Source of the DNA: Amanita rubescens
Taxonomy: Eukaryota; Basidiomycota; Agaricomycetes; Agaricales; Amanitaceae
Assembly (NCBI GenBank): GCA_015039365.1
Contig: WION01000025.1
Span: 1-64,000, forward strand
Reading direction: 5' to 3'
DNA length: 64,000 nt
Notes under the pieces: model-generated
What the model was told of the DNA's origin: nothing
What the model saw: only the letters and a program-made list of their open reading frames with translations
Database searches by the model: none
Program-made: the position numbers and the translations under genes
Part shown: piece by piece, positions 22,201 to 32,553 of the stretch
How positions within the stretch are numbered: the first letter of the stretch is position 1
How the letters are laid out: each line of letters begins with the position of its first letter

Positions 22201-25038
22201 TCAGATCTCAGATCTTGCCTTCATGTATGCGCCCCAACCATAACCTACATTCCCGTAGACGCACCTGGAGATCACTTCTAAGCGAAATCCATCTGCGGTT
22301 TCGTTACTCACATCTGATATTCCAACGACTGCCTGTATATCGTGAATAACCCCCTCTGCCGACTGTTCAATTCGCTGGACTGTTTTTTGCCTCTTCTTCT
22401 TAACGTACGAGCCTTCTCGAGCCTTCCGCTCCAAGACGGACCTTCTCCATTTCACCATATAGTTATGTTTCTGGATCAAGGCGGCAAGGATGCCTTCCAC
22501 TAGACACGCAACGGTGAGCAGTGAGAGAGGGTACTGCAACGCGTCCGGTTCTGATGCAAACAATATATATTCAAGTGAGAAATGCGCCACTTTACTTGCC
22601 TGAAATAGCTTCGAACAGCAAAAGCCACGTCTCTTTCAAAGCGCAATTCCAGCCACCTTCGTAATCCAATAGCTCCCGTAACGCAGGGAGTGCTAGCCAC
22701 AGATTGTCCAGTATGGGTTGCGGCGTCGTCCCGAGACTATAGGACAATACTGTAAGAATATCCCATTGGGCATTCTATCGGGGAACGTCACTAGGAAGAA
22801 ACAGACCACGACATCAAAGACTGACTTCCAAATCACTAAATGATAAACGATGCGGAGCTAAGTCTTGATATTCCCGTGCGAAAACAGGAGAAAGGGGATC
22901 TAGAAAGTCACGATGAAGCTGACGCATATGTTGAATCTTGGATCACGAATAACGAATTCAGACAAAATACCTTGACGCTCAACGCTAGCGATCCGACAGC
23001 TATATCCCAAATCATCAACTTCCTGCCTTCTTCATCCATACTTGCTTGACGTCCGCCACCAGAATCTTCGCTAATCCTTCTTAAAAACCTCGTCCCGTCG
23101 CTAAGGGTAACCTGTTCGATATTTGATTCATCTGACATAATGCGATAAAAGAAGCGGAGAAAAACATAGACAGCATGAAAGCGTGTTTCAGGAGAGCTGG
23201 AAAGTTCGTTAAGGAGATCTGCGCCATTGGAAGACGAACTGGAACTGCATGAAGTTGATGAATCGAAGGAACTGCCTGGAGTAGCCGATGCCAGGCTTCG
23301 CCGTTCGTGTGGTAATACCTGCAAAGCACGTGAGTGAAACAAAGCACTAGCTTGACCTGCCGCCTACGTTTAACAGCCAGTCAACGACGTCTTCTCTGAA
23401 TACCTGACCAATTGTTAGGAGTTCCTCCCATAGATCCTTTTGCGTGAATCCTAAGTTTTGATTCCGATCGCGCTGCCGCGTCGCTGCTAGATCTGCCTCC
23501 TGCCGACAAACATCAGGAACGCCCAATCCGTCTTCCTGCCTCAATGAAAATTCTCTCTCTAGGAGGCGCTGGAGCCTGATTTTCGCTACAGTCTCAGAGC
23601 TGACGGGTAAGCTTGCAAAGTGGTCGGGTGGCGGAGCAATTATGGGAACCCCATACGCAAGGAACGATCGTTCAGAGCAAGGAGAAGTACCAGCAACGGG
23701 CGTTGCAGGTTCCGTAGGCACTAGCTCCTCGTCACAGTACGATAATTCGGATCTGGCGTCAAATTCATAGTCGAACTTGAGGGATGCCGCTCGACGGACG
23801 CTAGCCGGTTTCGACGCAAACTGCTGACGGTGATCGTAACTTTTCGCTTTTTGTCGCTTTAGCGGAGGAGCTTCCTTTTCCCACTCTTCTTGCGCCTGTC
23901 GCTGTTTTTGAATCATTTGGAATGATTCTGCGCGCCAGATGAGCCTACATTGAGGTTGACGCTCAATCGTTGAGTATTCGGCCGCAGGAGGTGGTCTCAA
24001 CGACGTTTCCGTCTCAGAAACTGCGCATATAGCAATGAAATATGCTTACCGTGACTTCAAACTGTCACTGGCAACGCCGTCCAGACGAGTGCCAACATTT
24101 TCTCTCGATCTTTTGCGTTGTCCAGGAGGCGTAATATTTTCCGAAATAGAAGGTGAAGCAAAGGACGGGGTATCAAGATCCGATTCGGAATAGTTGTCAT
24201 TGATATAATTATCCCGAGTTTGAGGGCGCGATTCCGAGTCCAGGGGTATTTGGATTTGCGCATTCAAGTTAGTAGTTGCCAAGCCGGTAACCGTCGTTGA
24301 CGAAGCAGTACGAGAAGAGATATAGTATGATCCGCTAGAAGATCTAGAGCAAGAACCATCGTCATTCATCAAGTTTGATTCAGCGGCCTCGCGTTCGCGC
24401 GCAACAACCAACAAGCGATCATAAAGTCCACTAGCGAATCCATCCATACTGCCGAACGTTGGGCCTTCTCTTTCGCGGAAAATCGGAGAATAATTCCGGT
24501 ACCATTCGTCCAACGCGCCGGGATGCTCAGCTAAGCCACTACCCTCACTCGAAGCCGAAGTCGATGTCCCGGAATCACTTCTTGCAAGTGTCACGGGAAC
24601 GAAATAAGAACAATCAGAGGGCGGAGATGAAGTCAAAGGAGACGAAGATTCCGGAGGACAGTCGGGTATACCAGAGTCTTGGACTAGAGCATGAGGGCTG
24701 GAATGTCCAGGCGAGCGCATATATGGACTAGAAGGAGTCGTGGCAGCAAAGTATATAGAAGCATCGTATTCCAGAGCCGCAAGCGCGTCCTCGTTACCGT
24801 TATTGTAAGTATATTCCGATGTATCGAAACCGGGTGTTCGAAGGACCAGAGTGCTCGTCGAGGAAGCGGGGCTTTCGTTTATCAGATAGAAAGGCTTGTA
24901 GCAATTCGAGATCACCATTGTCTTCACCAAAAGGAACAGAGAAGGTCGAGAATCCCAGTTCAGAGTTGAAAGTAGTAAAAGAGCGACGCCAAGATACACT
25001 GAGAGAATGTAGTCAAAAGAAAGACGCGCTGTTGTCAC
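22201..25038 (-). CDS. Cyclin-like protein
   Basis: Six exons on the minus strand: about 25038-24050, 23995-23368, 23318-22971, 22918-about 22822, 22749-about 22600, and a last exon ending at 22203. The disordered Ser-rich N-terminus is followed by basic KRQKAKSYD, then a cyclin fold: TIGQVFREDVVDWLLNV (start of helix 1), MIWDIAVGSLALSVKLHRDF (the conserved cyclin helix), and a second half with EGGWNCALKETWLLLFEAI, LTVACLVEGILAALIQKHNY and GVIHDIQAVVGISD. This is the layout of the uncharacterised cyclin-domain proteins of mushrooms. The kinase partner is unknown. The start at 25038 adds a hydrophobic lead; the Met at 24918 (MVISNCYKPFY) is a good alternative. All introns keep frame, so the gene looks intact, unlike fragments A and B nearby. 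Confidence 0.75.
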
Positions 25039-25540
25039 GTCACAAACGCGATCGCGGTCGGTTAGTTTTGGTGATTACTCGGTCACATCCTTATCCCCGC
25101 AACCTGAAAGGTGAAGGGTTTTAGGAAGCAGCCTCCGCCAGGCAAAAAGCACCGAGCACGTGATCTTTGTCACGTCCGTTCCACACCAGTTTTAGAAAGC
25201 TGCGAAGCAGTCCCCGCCAAGCGAAATGTATCGAGCACGTGCCGCCCCGTCACGCCCACTGGCAGCACTGAACCCGAGTCCTGCCTTTCGTCCTCTAATG
25301 CGCATAATCTGCAACACCGACAATGAGGGAGTTACCCGTACCAGCCGGTGCACGGGCTTTAGGAATTTCAAAAAAAGCACGTCGCCAACCGCGTCCTCCA
25401 TACAGACGTGGTCCCTGTCCAGCGGCAGATTCATATGGGGCTTGCAGTTTTCAGCAGTTCATCCGCAGTGCTCATCCCTTACTTCCTTTTCCTCCATTCG
25501 ATTGGCGAGCCATCATTCCGGCTGAGCATAAATAAGCAAA
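25039..25540. other. Intergenic with two E-box (CACGTG) sites
   Basis: Upstream of the cyclin gene. A diverged tandem duplication of about 75 bp (near 25120-25162 and 25190-25240) carries GAGCACGTG in each copy. The E-boxes could regulate the cyclin gene, but there is no direct evidence. Confidence 0.35.
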
Positions 25541-25640
25541 TTGTGGACTAGTGTCGACTGCCTGATCATCGACGAAGTATCGATGATTGGTTCTGAAACC
25601 TCATCCTCTTCCAGGCCTCCGGTCACCCATCTATTATTGG
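25541..25640 (+). pseudogene. PIF1-like helicase fragment
   Basis: WTSVDCLIIDEVSMIGSE matches the Walker B region (DEVSMI) of PIF1-type helicases. After this the frame loses resemblance. It is probably a remnant of a helicase-bearing transposon (Helitron type) or an old gene copy. Confidence 0.55.
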
Positions 25641-26012
25641 CGAGAGGAACATCGTTTTTGCTAGGGACGTGGCGCAACATCCTCCTCCGACCGAACCTCG
25701 GCTCGCCACACATGATACTCCACTACATAATGAGAAACATGGGGAGACGCGCCCTGATCAATCTCGAATACAAGCGGGATTTTGATCAGGACGTCCGGAA
25801 TGGATTCAAAGTCATGTCAAACAACGACAAAATTGTTCCTTTCACCGCTTGGATCTTTGGTGAAATCGCCCCACGTTCGGTCGGAACACTTCACCAAGCA
25901 TCGGGTAACCACTACATTGGACGCCCTCCGGTGTGTCTTCCCGTCTTCTCTGTCCACGTGGAATCACTGGCTTTGCTTTTGGTACTGTTAGAATTATAAC
26001 ATCATCAACGAC

Positions 26013-26025
26013 GAGACACGCATCA
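26013..26025 (+). repeat. Target-site duplication, 5' copy
   Basis: GAGACACGCATCA, repeated exactly at 38716-38728 right after the poly(A) tract. This sets the LINE 5' end at 26026. A third, reversed copy lies in the inverted arm at 36091-36103. Confidence 0.85.
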
Positions 26026-26218
26026 CACGCTTCTTGACCTTTTACCACCACCTTCCTATTTGAGTCTATACACGTTCTACATCTCCTGCTGCTATTCTCT
26101 CCTGCCAATCCACAAGAAGCCCCCCTTTGCTTTCTAAGACTCTTTTCCCCCATTTCTCCTTTTCCTCTCATCCTTTCTATCGTCCTATTCCTCCATCCAC
26201 TTTCCTATTCCTGGCCTC
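26026..26218 (+). promoter_or_regulatory. LINE 5' UTR (internal promoter expected)
   Basis: 193 bp, pyrimidine-rich (CTCCTGCTGCTATTCTCTCC and similar), between the target-site duplication and the ORF1 ATG. LINEs carry internal promoters here; no specific element was identified. Confidence 0.5.
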
Positions 26219-29200
26219 ATGCTTCCAGGGGAACCCCCCCTGCTAGACCACCTTGGTCTTGTCGGTCACCGAAGGTCTAGATCCGCCTCGCCAACTACCA
26301 GGCGAGTTGCTAACTTCCTTCCTGCTACAACTATGACGCCCACAGAGGGAAAGGGTTTGCCCCTCCCAGAGGAGACAGGCTTTGCGCCCTCCTCCTACGC
26401 ACACGCAAACGTGCCCACCTCGTTGCACAGGGCAACATCACCAACGGTTTTCCCACAGGTTTTTTCCCAGGCTGTCCCTCCTTCCACCCTTGCACCGTAT
26501 CACACGCCCGTCACCAACAACGTCGCTCTGGCTGTTCCTCACAACCCTGACTTCTTGGCGAACTTTATTAGCGCCATCATGCCCAGCATTACCAACATAA
26601 TAACCACCCACTTCCAGACCATGAGTGGCGAACAAACTGAATCACATGCCCAACCTGCTTCTCGCCTCCGTGGTGGAGCACCATCTGATCCCCCGTCCAG
26701 GATCCCTACGCCTACTACTCCTATCCCCTATTCTATCCCCTCCACCTTCCCTGAACAGGAGGAAGAAATCGACATTTGGTATGAACCAAAAACGCCTAAG
26801 ACCGGCCGCATAGGCAGGGCCAAATCCGAATCCAGATTTAACCCCTTACCGTCCAAACCCAATGACCCTGTCGATAACCCCTTTTCAGAACGCAACCCGA
26901 CCTCAAGGACAGCGTCGCGTCTATCTTATCGCAATAATAACGCCACCAGCGGCAACAATAGCGCTTACAACGCTAGCAGCAGCGATGACGACAGCGACGA
27001 CGATATGGATTCCGACGAAGATGATACGGTCACACTTGCCAGAGGCAAACAATTCGTCCTTGACTTGGGCCTTGAAACAAACCCCAATGCGATTCCAGGA
27101 TTCATCCATGAGGGCCAAAAGGCAACCCTGGACGATACCAACCCTTACCACTTTCTTCAGAGAGGCGACATTGATGTTGAAAACGTCAGCGGCTTTGTCA
27201 AATATTTTTCATCTGACTTCTTAAACTGGCGCACTTTGGGACATTTAATCTTCGATATTTTCGGAACCTGCAAGGTCGAAGGAGACAAGATGGACTTCAT
27301 ACAGTTTATGTACAAACTTTCGGAGCTTGCCACGAAGGCCGGCGACGACACAGCCGCTGGAATCCTAGAAAACATGGCCGGCTCTGACCACTTACTGCGG
27401 AAAGCTAACAACAGGTTCAACACACTCAAAGACAGGGAAATACACCTTAAAGAACGGGTGTTAAGTAAGGAGGTTGAAGTTAAAGGCGCTAACCATGAAA
27501 TAGGTGCCCTTAGGAATGAAAACCGTCGACTTAGGTCCGAAATCACCGAAACAACAGGAAACAAGAACGCAGCGAGGATGGAAATTGAGGGAATGAGGAT
27601 TGAGTGTAAAAGAATGACGGACGACGCTGAGGTAGAAATCCGCGCTCTTCGAGAACAGCTAACTGGCTTGAAAACCCAACTCGCCACTGTCTTAAGTACC
27701 TCTACCGCCAAACCCGCCAATATGGAAGTGGACACCAATGTGGAGGAAGCTCCCACTGCGGCCCCACTCGCAACTCCCGCCCACGTCGAAATAGAGGAGG
27801 CGACAACACAAAGAGGACGCCGCCCATTAACTGGTACCACTCGAAACGGCTCCTTCAGAAACAGGTCAGGATCTACTGCCGCTCGCCCTACACGCACACA
27901 GCAAAACGGCAACTCCAACGGCAACAACATCAAAATTAATGACACCTTCACTCGTACCATGTCTCAAATCATGAGCGTCCCGGGCATATCGCCAGCCGAA
28001 GCCTTCATTGCCACATCGAAACTTTTAGACAACAAGCCTGCTACCGCAGCTGCGTCGGATTCGGGTAAACATAGGGAAAAACCAACCGACTGGCGTAACA
28101 GAAAACAGACCTATGCAGCAACAGCCGCCAAACCATTAGAAGATGTAAGCGAACTAATGAGGCGTATGAACCAAGTGGGACAAAATGTTAGCAACAACAC
28201 CGTCACCACCAACGCGCGTGCACCCAAACCAACTTGGAATCAGCTACAAACGCGCCGAAACCTCGTTACCAAACCCACGGCCAATGGCACGAGACTTACA
28301 GAACTCCATCTCCAAGTACAAGCTTCAGTCGTTGCTGATCGACTAAGGTCCCTCTACGGCAAAGTTCTCCAAGAGGCGGTAGCCCTAGCTGTCAATCCTC
28401 ATCTATCCGAGGGGGAGAAAAAGTTGTTTGAGGAAAACCCGGTCAAAGACGTACGATGGTCCACCAGAAACAACCTCATCATCACCTGTGATAGCGCCAT
28501 CTCCGACGAGATGGCTTCAGCCCTACTAGCAGCTGTCAATAAATGGACACCGGACAACTCCCAACATGGCACATCGGTTCTAAATAAGCCCCCGACCACC
28601 GACCTCAAATTCCTATCAGTCTTAACTAGACACGGAGACGACAGCGAGATCACGCCAAACGACTACCAACAGCAGATCCGGCTTCACCCAGCCTGGCGAG
28701 ATGTTATCTTCTGGGGAAAAGGCGCCAGTCTCCTTAGAAAGAAAGACGAGCCCCTCCCGGACTCTACCATTCTTATCGTAACTATCGTGGATGACAACAT
28801 GGGTAGCATCGGCAAAAAACTCATGAACACCAGAGTAAACTTCTGGGGTGAGGGCAGAATCTGCAGACGATGGATTCAAAAGAACCACGTCCCACGCTGC
28901 ACCACCTGTCTGCGCTGGGGCCATAGCACGCTTGCATGCTACACGGGAGAACGAAAATGTAGAAAGTGCGGAGGAGGACACGTTGAGCGGAGGCACGAAC
29001 AAAACTGTGAAAAATGTAAAAAGGGTAAAGGCACCGTCTGCGCCCCGATGTGCGCCAACTGCAACGGCCCACATTTTGCAGATTCAGAAAACTGTCCTTT
29101 CTGGGCCATACGGTATAGCAGGAATGACATAGAGGCGCTATATCTAAAACTAAAGAAGGAAAGAATGGAAACATCCAAAGCCAATCGTCTGTCTGGAGCC

Positions 29201-29566
29201 AAGGCAAACTCCAAGGGCAACACAATCTCTATCCTCGCTCCGGCCACTACTGCAACAACAACAAAGTTTAGACCCATACGCATTAACGCCAAAGCGAGCG
29301 GCAGCGGCAACGGCAAACCCACCCTCGACAAAGACGGTTTCCAAATCGTGAGCAGTGGAGCGCTCAGGGCATCGAAAGGCAGTGCTTTCGTTTTCCCGGT
29401 GAAAGACGATGACGATATGATAGAAGATAGCAATGCGGAGGAGCGAGTTTTCGCCAGGATAGATGACGATGACGTGGAAGATAGTGAATTGGCGGCAGTA
29501 GAAGGTGACAAAGGCAAAGGTAAGACCAAGGCCTCAACCTCTGATAAATTCAACGTTACCCTATGA
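26219..29566 (+). CDS. LINE ORF1, gag-like RNA-binding protein
   Basis: 1115-codon frame. N-terminal Pro/Ser/Thr-rich region; an acidic stretch SSSDDDSDDDMDSDEDD near residue 255; a predicted coiled coil about residues 400-495 (rich in heptad-like Glu/Arg/Leu); a linker; and C-terminal zinc knuckles about residues 894-961 with CTTCLRWGH, CRKCGGGH and CANCNGPHF. These proteins package the LINE RNA. The stop codon overlaps the ORF2 start as ATGA, suggesting coupled translation. No stop or frame break is present. Confidence 0.88.
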   Translation: MLPGEPPLLDHLGLVGHRRSRSASPTTRRVANFLPATTMTPTEGKGLPLPEETGFAPSSYAHANVPTSLHRATSPTVFPQVFSQAVPPSTLAPYHTPVTNNVALAVPHNPDFLANFISAIMPSITNIITTHFQTMSGEQTESHAQPASRLRGGAPSDPPSRIPTPTTPIPYSIPSTFPEQEEEIDIWYEPKTPKTGRIGRAKSESRFNPLPSKPNDPVDNPFSERNPTSRTASRLSYRNNNATSGNNSAYNASSSDDDSDDDMDSDEDDTVTLARGKQFVLDLGLETNPNAIPGFIHEGQKATLDDTNPYHFLQRGDIDVENVSGFVKYFSSDFLNWRTLGHLIFDIFGTCKVEGDKMDFIQFMYKLSELATKAGDDTAAGILENMAGSDHLLRKANNRFNTLKDREIHLKERVLSKEVEVKGANHEIGALRNENRRLRSEITETTGNKNAARMEIEGMRIECKRMTDDAEVEIRALREQLTGLKTQLATVLSTSTAKPANMEVDTNVEEAPTAAPLATPAHVEIEEATTQRGRRPLTGTTRNGSFRNRSGSTAARPTRTQQNGNSNGNNIKINDTFTRTMSQIMSVPGISPAEAFIATSKLLDNKPATAAASDSGKHREKPTDWRNRKQTYAATAAKPLEDVSELMRRMNQVGQNVSNNTVTTNARAPKPTWNQLQTRRNLVTKPTANGTRLTELHLQVQASVVADRLRSLYGKVLQEAVALAVNPHLSEGEKKLFEENPVKDVRWSTRNNLIITCDSAISDEMASALLAAVNKWTPDNSQHGTSVLNKPPTTDLKFLSVLTRHGDDSEITPNDYQQQIRLHPAWRDVIFWGKGASLLRKKDEPLPDSTILIVTIVDDNMGSIGKKLMNTRVNFWGEGRICRRWIQKNHVPRCTTCLRWGHSTLACYTGERKCRKCGGGHVERRHEQNCEKCKKGKGTVCAPMCANCNGPHFADSENCPFWAIRYSRNDIEALYLKLKKERMETSKANRLSGAKANSKGNTISILAPATTATTTKFRPIRINAKASGSGNGKPTLDKDGFQIVSSGALRASKGSAFVFPVKDDDDMIEDSNAEERVFARIDDDDVEDSELAAVEGDKGKGKTKASTSDKFNVTL

Positions 29567-31013
29567 TTGATATGCCCAATACTCAACCTATTTATAATCG
29601 GACTCTTCTTAATCGTATTTCTGACTTTAAATTTCTCTTTCAAAATGTACATAAAAGCCGTAAAACGACGCACGACTTACTCGAAAACTACTCAGAAGGT
29701 ACTGACTTCATCTTTATTCAGGAAGCGAACTTCAGTCACATAAGGAATACCATCAGTGTCACCAATGAGCATGGAGACCCGGTCATTGGCCCTGTCCATC
29801 ATAAAGCCTGGGAATGCATCCAAAAACACGACGCCTATCCCAATACGCAGGTCACAATATACGTCAACCGAAGAATACTCTCGTCTCACTCCATTTCCCT
29901 CGACCCGCACGTCATACCTCACGAAAATGTCCTAACCATCAGCGTCACCAGGACTTTCGACAACGCCTCCTGTACTCTAATCAACATCTATAATCGACCA
30001 CAAACAGGAAACTCGGCGGTCCGCTGCCTTATACGCAAGCTCAGAGACCCCGCCTTTGAACCCACCGTCATACAAGGCGATTTTAACCTACACCACGTCG
30101 AATGGGAACCGCGACGAGAGAGACTCAACGACAACATAGCCAATGAACTTCTTGAGGAAATGACTGAAAACGATCTCAACCTGGTAAACGACGACGGCGC
30201 GCCCACATGGCATCACCCCGACGGCCGCTCTTCTGTCCTCGACCTCATCTTCCTCAGAAGGGACTACATGGACTTCGAGCGCTTCATTCACACTAATGAG
30301 ACCAGAGCCCGAGGCGGATCAGACCATTCGCTCTTAGGATTAAGTTTCGGCAACTTCAAAGATGACAATGCTGGTGAATACATTCCTGAGGACACAGATG
30401 AAGAGGAAGCCTTTATCAACGGAGTGACAGCTGCGGTATTGGAATATGCACGATCTCTGGACGAAGAGATGACGAAGGAGAATGTGGACAACGGATGCGA
30501 TATCATGGAGAATCAGATACACGGAGCTTGGCTCAGAAATTGCCGAAAGGGTAAGGCAGGGGGCAACCCCACGAGGTGGTGGACAGAGGAATGTCAGATA
30601 GCGAAGGAAATTTACGAGGCTGAGAGGAGTCGCCCAAACCTCAAAGAGTACAGAGCCACAACGAGGAACGCCAGGAACGCCTTCTTCGAACAAAAGCTCA
30701 AAACCATGTCCGCCACCAATAGTCCCTGGGAGGCGCTCAAGTGGATACGACCACGCCCTCCCCCGTCTTACTCTCAGATCAAACGGCCGGACGGCTCCAT
30801 GATCACCAGCCAAACCGAACTCTTTGAATCACTCCACCAACAGTTCAACAAGGCCAGCGTTACCAATACAATAGACTGGACTTACATCAACGGTCTCTGT
30901 GACGCCGAACCACGGGACTCACCCGACCTCTCTATGAAGGAACTATGGGACGCACTCTCCACCACAAAGAACAAATCCGCCCCTGGCATCGACCACATCA
31001 CCTGGAGGCACCT
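29563..31013 (+). CDS. LINE ORF2, N-terminal part (APE-type endonuclease), truncated
   Basis: Starts at the ATG that overlaps the ORF1 stop. Endonuclease motifs: FLFQNVHKSR, FIFIQEANF (catalytic Glu), TLINIYNRP, VIQGDFNLHHVEWEP (catalytic Asp/Asn), DLIFLRR and GGSDHSLLG (catalytic His). After SAPGIDHITWRHL, the start of the reverse transcriptase, the element sequence stops at 31013 and the frame runs 53 codons into reversed sequence before a stop at 31173. Alone it encodes an endonuclease but no polymerase. Confidence 0.88.
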
Positions 31014-32553
31014 AGGATTTGGGCCAGTGGCTGGTGTTCAAAATGGCGTTGAAGATTTTCAGCAGAGCCGTGTCGGCACCAGGCGTCAGGAGGGCGAGCT
31101 TCAGGTGCCTCCAGGTGATGTGGTCGATGCCAGGGGCGGATTTGTTCTTTGTGGTGGAGAGTGCGTCCCATAGTTCCTTCATAGAGAGGTCGGGTGAGTC
31201 CCGTGGTTCGGCGTCACAGAGACCGTTGATGTAAGTCCAGTCTATTGTATTGGTAACGCTGGCCTTGTTGAACTGTTGGTGGAGTGATTCAAAGAGTTCG
31301 GTTTGGCTGGTGATCATGGAGCCGTCCGGCCGTTTGATCTGAGAGTAAGACGGGGGAGGGCGTGGTCGTATCCACTTGAGCGCCTCCCAGGGACTATTGG
31401 TGGCGGACATGGTTTTGAGCTTTTGTTCGAAGAAGGCGTTCCTGGCGTTCCTCGTTGTGGCTCTGTACTCTTTGAGGTTTGGGCGACTCCTCTCAGCCTC
31501 GTAAATTTCCTTCGCTATCTGACATTCCTCTGTCCACCACCTCGTGGGGTTGCCCCCTGCCTTACCCTTTCGGCAATTTCTGAGCCAAGCTCCGTGTATC
31601 TGATTCTCCATGATATCGCATCCGTTGTCCACATTCTCCTTCGTCATCTCTTCGTCCAGAGATCGTGCATATTCCAATACCGCAGCTGTCACTCCGTTGA
31701 TAAAGGCTTCCTCTTCATCTGTGTCCTCAGGAATGTATTCACCAGCATTGTCATCTTTGAAGTTGCCGAAACTTAATCCTAAGAGCGAATGGTCTGATCC
31801 GCCTCGGGCTCTGGTCTCATTAGTGTGAATGAAGCGCTCGAAGTCCATGTAGTCCCTTCTGAGGAAGATGAGGTCGAGGACAGAAGAGCGGCCGTCGGGG
31901 TGATGCCATGTGGGCGCGCCGTCGTCGTTTACCAGGTTGAGATCGTTTTCAGTCATTTCCTCAAGAAGTTCATTGGCTATGTTGTCGTTGAGTCTCTCTC
32001 GTCGCGGTTCCCATTCGACGTGGTGTAGGTTAAAATCGCCTTGTATGACGGTGGGTTCAAAGGCGGGGTCTCTGAGCTTGCGTATAAGGCAGCGGACCGC
32101 CGAGTTTCCTGTTTGTGGTCGATTATAGATGTTGATTAGAGTACAGGAGGCGTTGTCGAAAGTCCTGGTGACGCTGATGGTTAGGACATTTTCGTGAGGT
32201 ATGACGTGCGGGTCGAGGGAAATGGAGTGAGACGAGAGTATTCTTCGGTTGACGTATATTGTGACCTGCGTATTGGGATAGGCGTCGTGTTTTTGGATGC
32301 ATTCCCAGGCTTTATGATGGACAGGGCCAATGACCGGGTCTCCATGCTCATTGGTGACACTGATGGTATTCCTTATGTGACTGAAGTTCGCTTCCTGAAT
32401 AAAGATGAAGTCAGTACCTTCTGAGTAGTTTTCGAGTAAGTCGTGCGTCGTTTTACGGCTTTTATGTACATTTTGAAAGAGAAATTTAAAGTCAGAAATA
32501 CGATTAAGAAGAGTCCGATTATAAATAGGTTGAGTATTGGGCATATCAATCAT
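31012..32553 (-). pseudogene. Inverted copy of LINE ORF2 N-terminal part
   Basis: Same endonuclease sequence as 29563-31013 but reaching about 30 codons further, to NTSHWPK, where a stop is made at the junction with the left part. No polymerase domain is attached. Confidence 0.88.
31014..31102. other. 89-bp palindrome spacer
   Basis: Single-copy DNA between the arms. On the minus strand it encodes the next ORF2 residues (KLALLTPGADTALLKIFNAI, then LNTSHWPK), so it is LINE sequence lying just downstream of the left-arm breakpoint in element order. Confidence 0.85.

Larger units (their letters stand above)
25856..31013 (+). repeat. Left arm of a 5158-bp palindrome
   Basis: Every base tested pairs with position 62116 minus itself: 25856 pairs with 36260 and 31013 with 31103. 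All frames in this arm recur with the same amino-acid sequence on the opposite strand of the right arm, so the arms look identical. The first 157 bp before the target-site duplication are host flank, the rest LINE. Confidence 0.95.

Noticed and set aside
24001..24060. Frameshift in the cyclin gene
   Set aside because: A 54-bp intron ending at the TTGAG acceptor (23996) removes the stop and keeps frame, so no break is needed.
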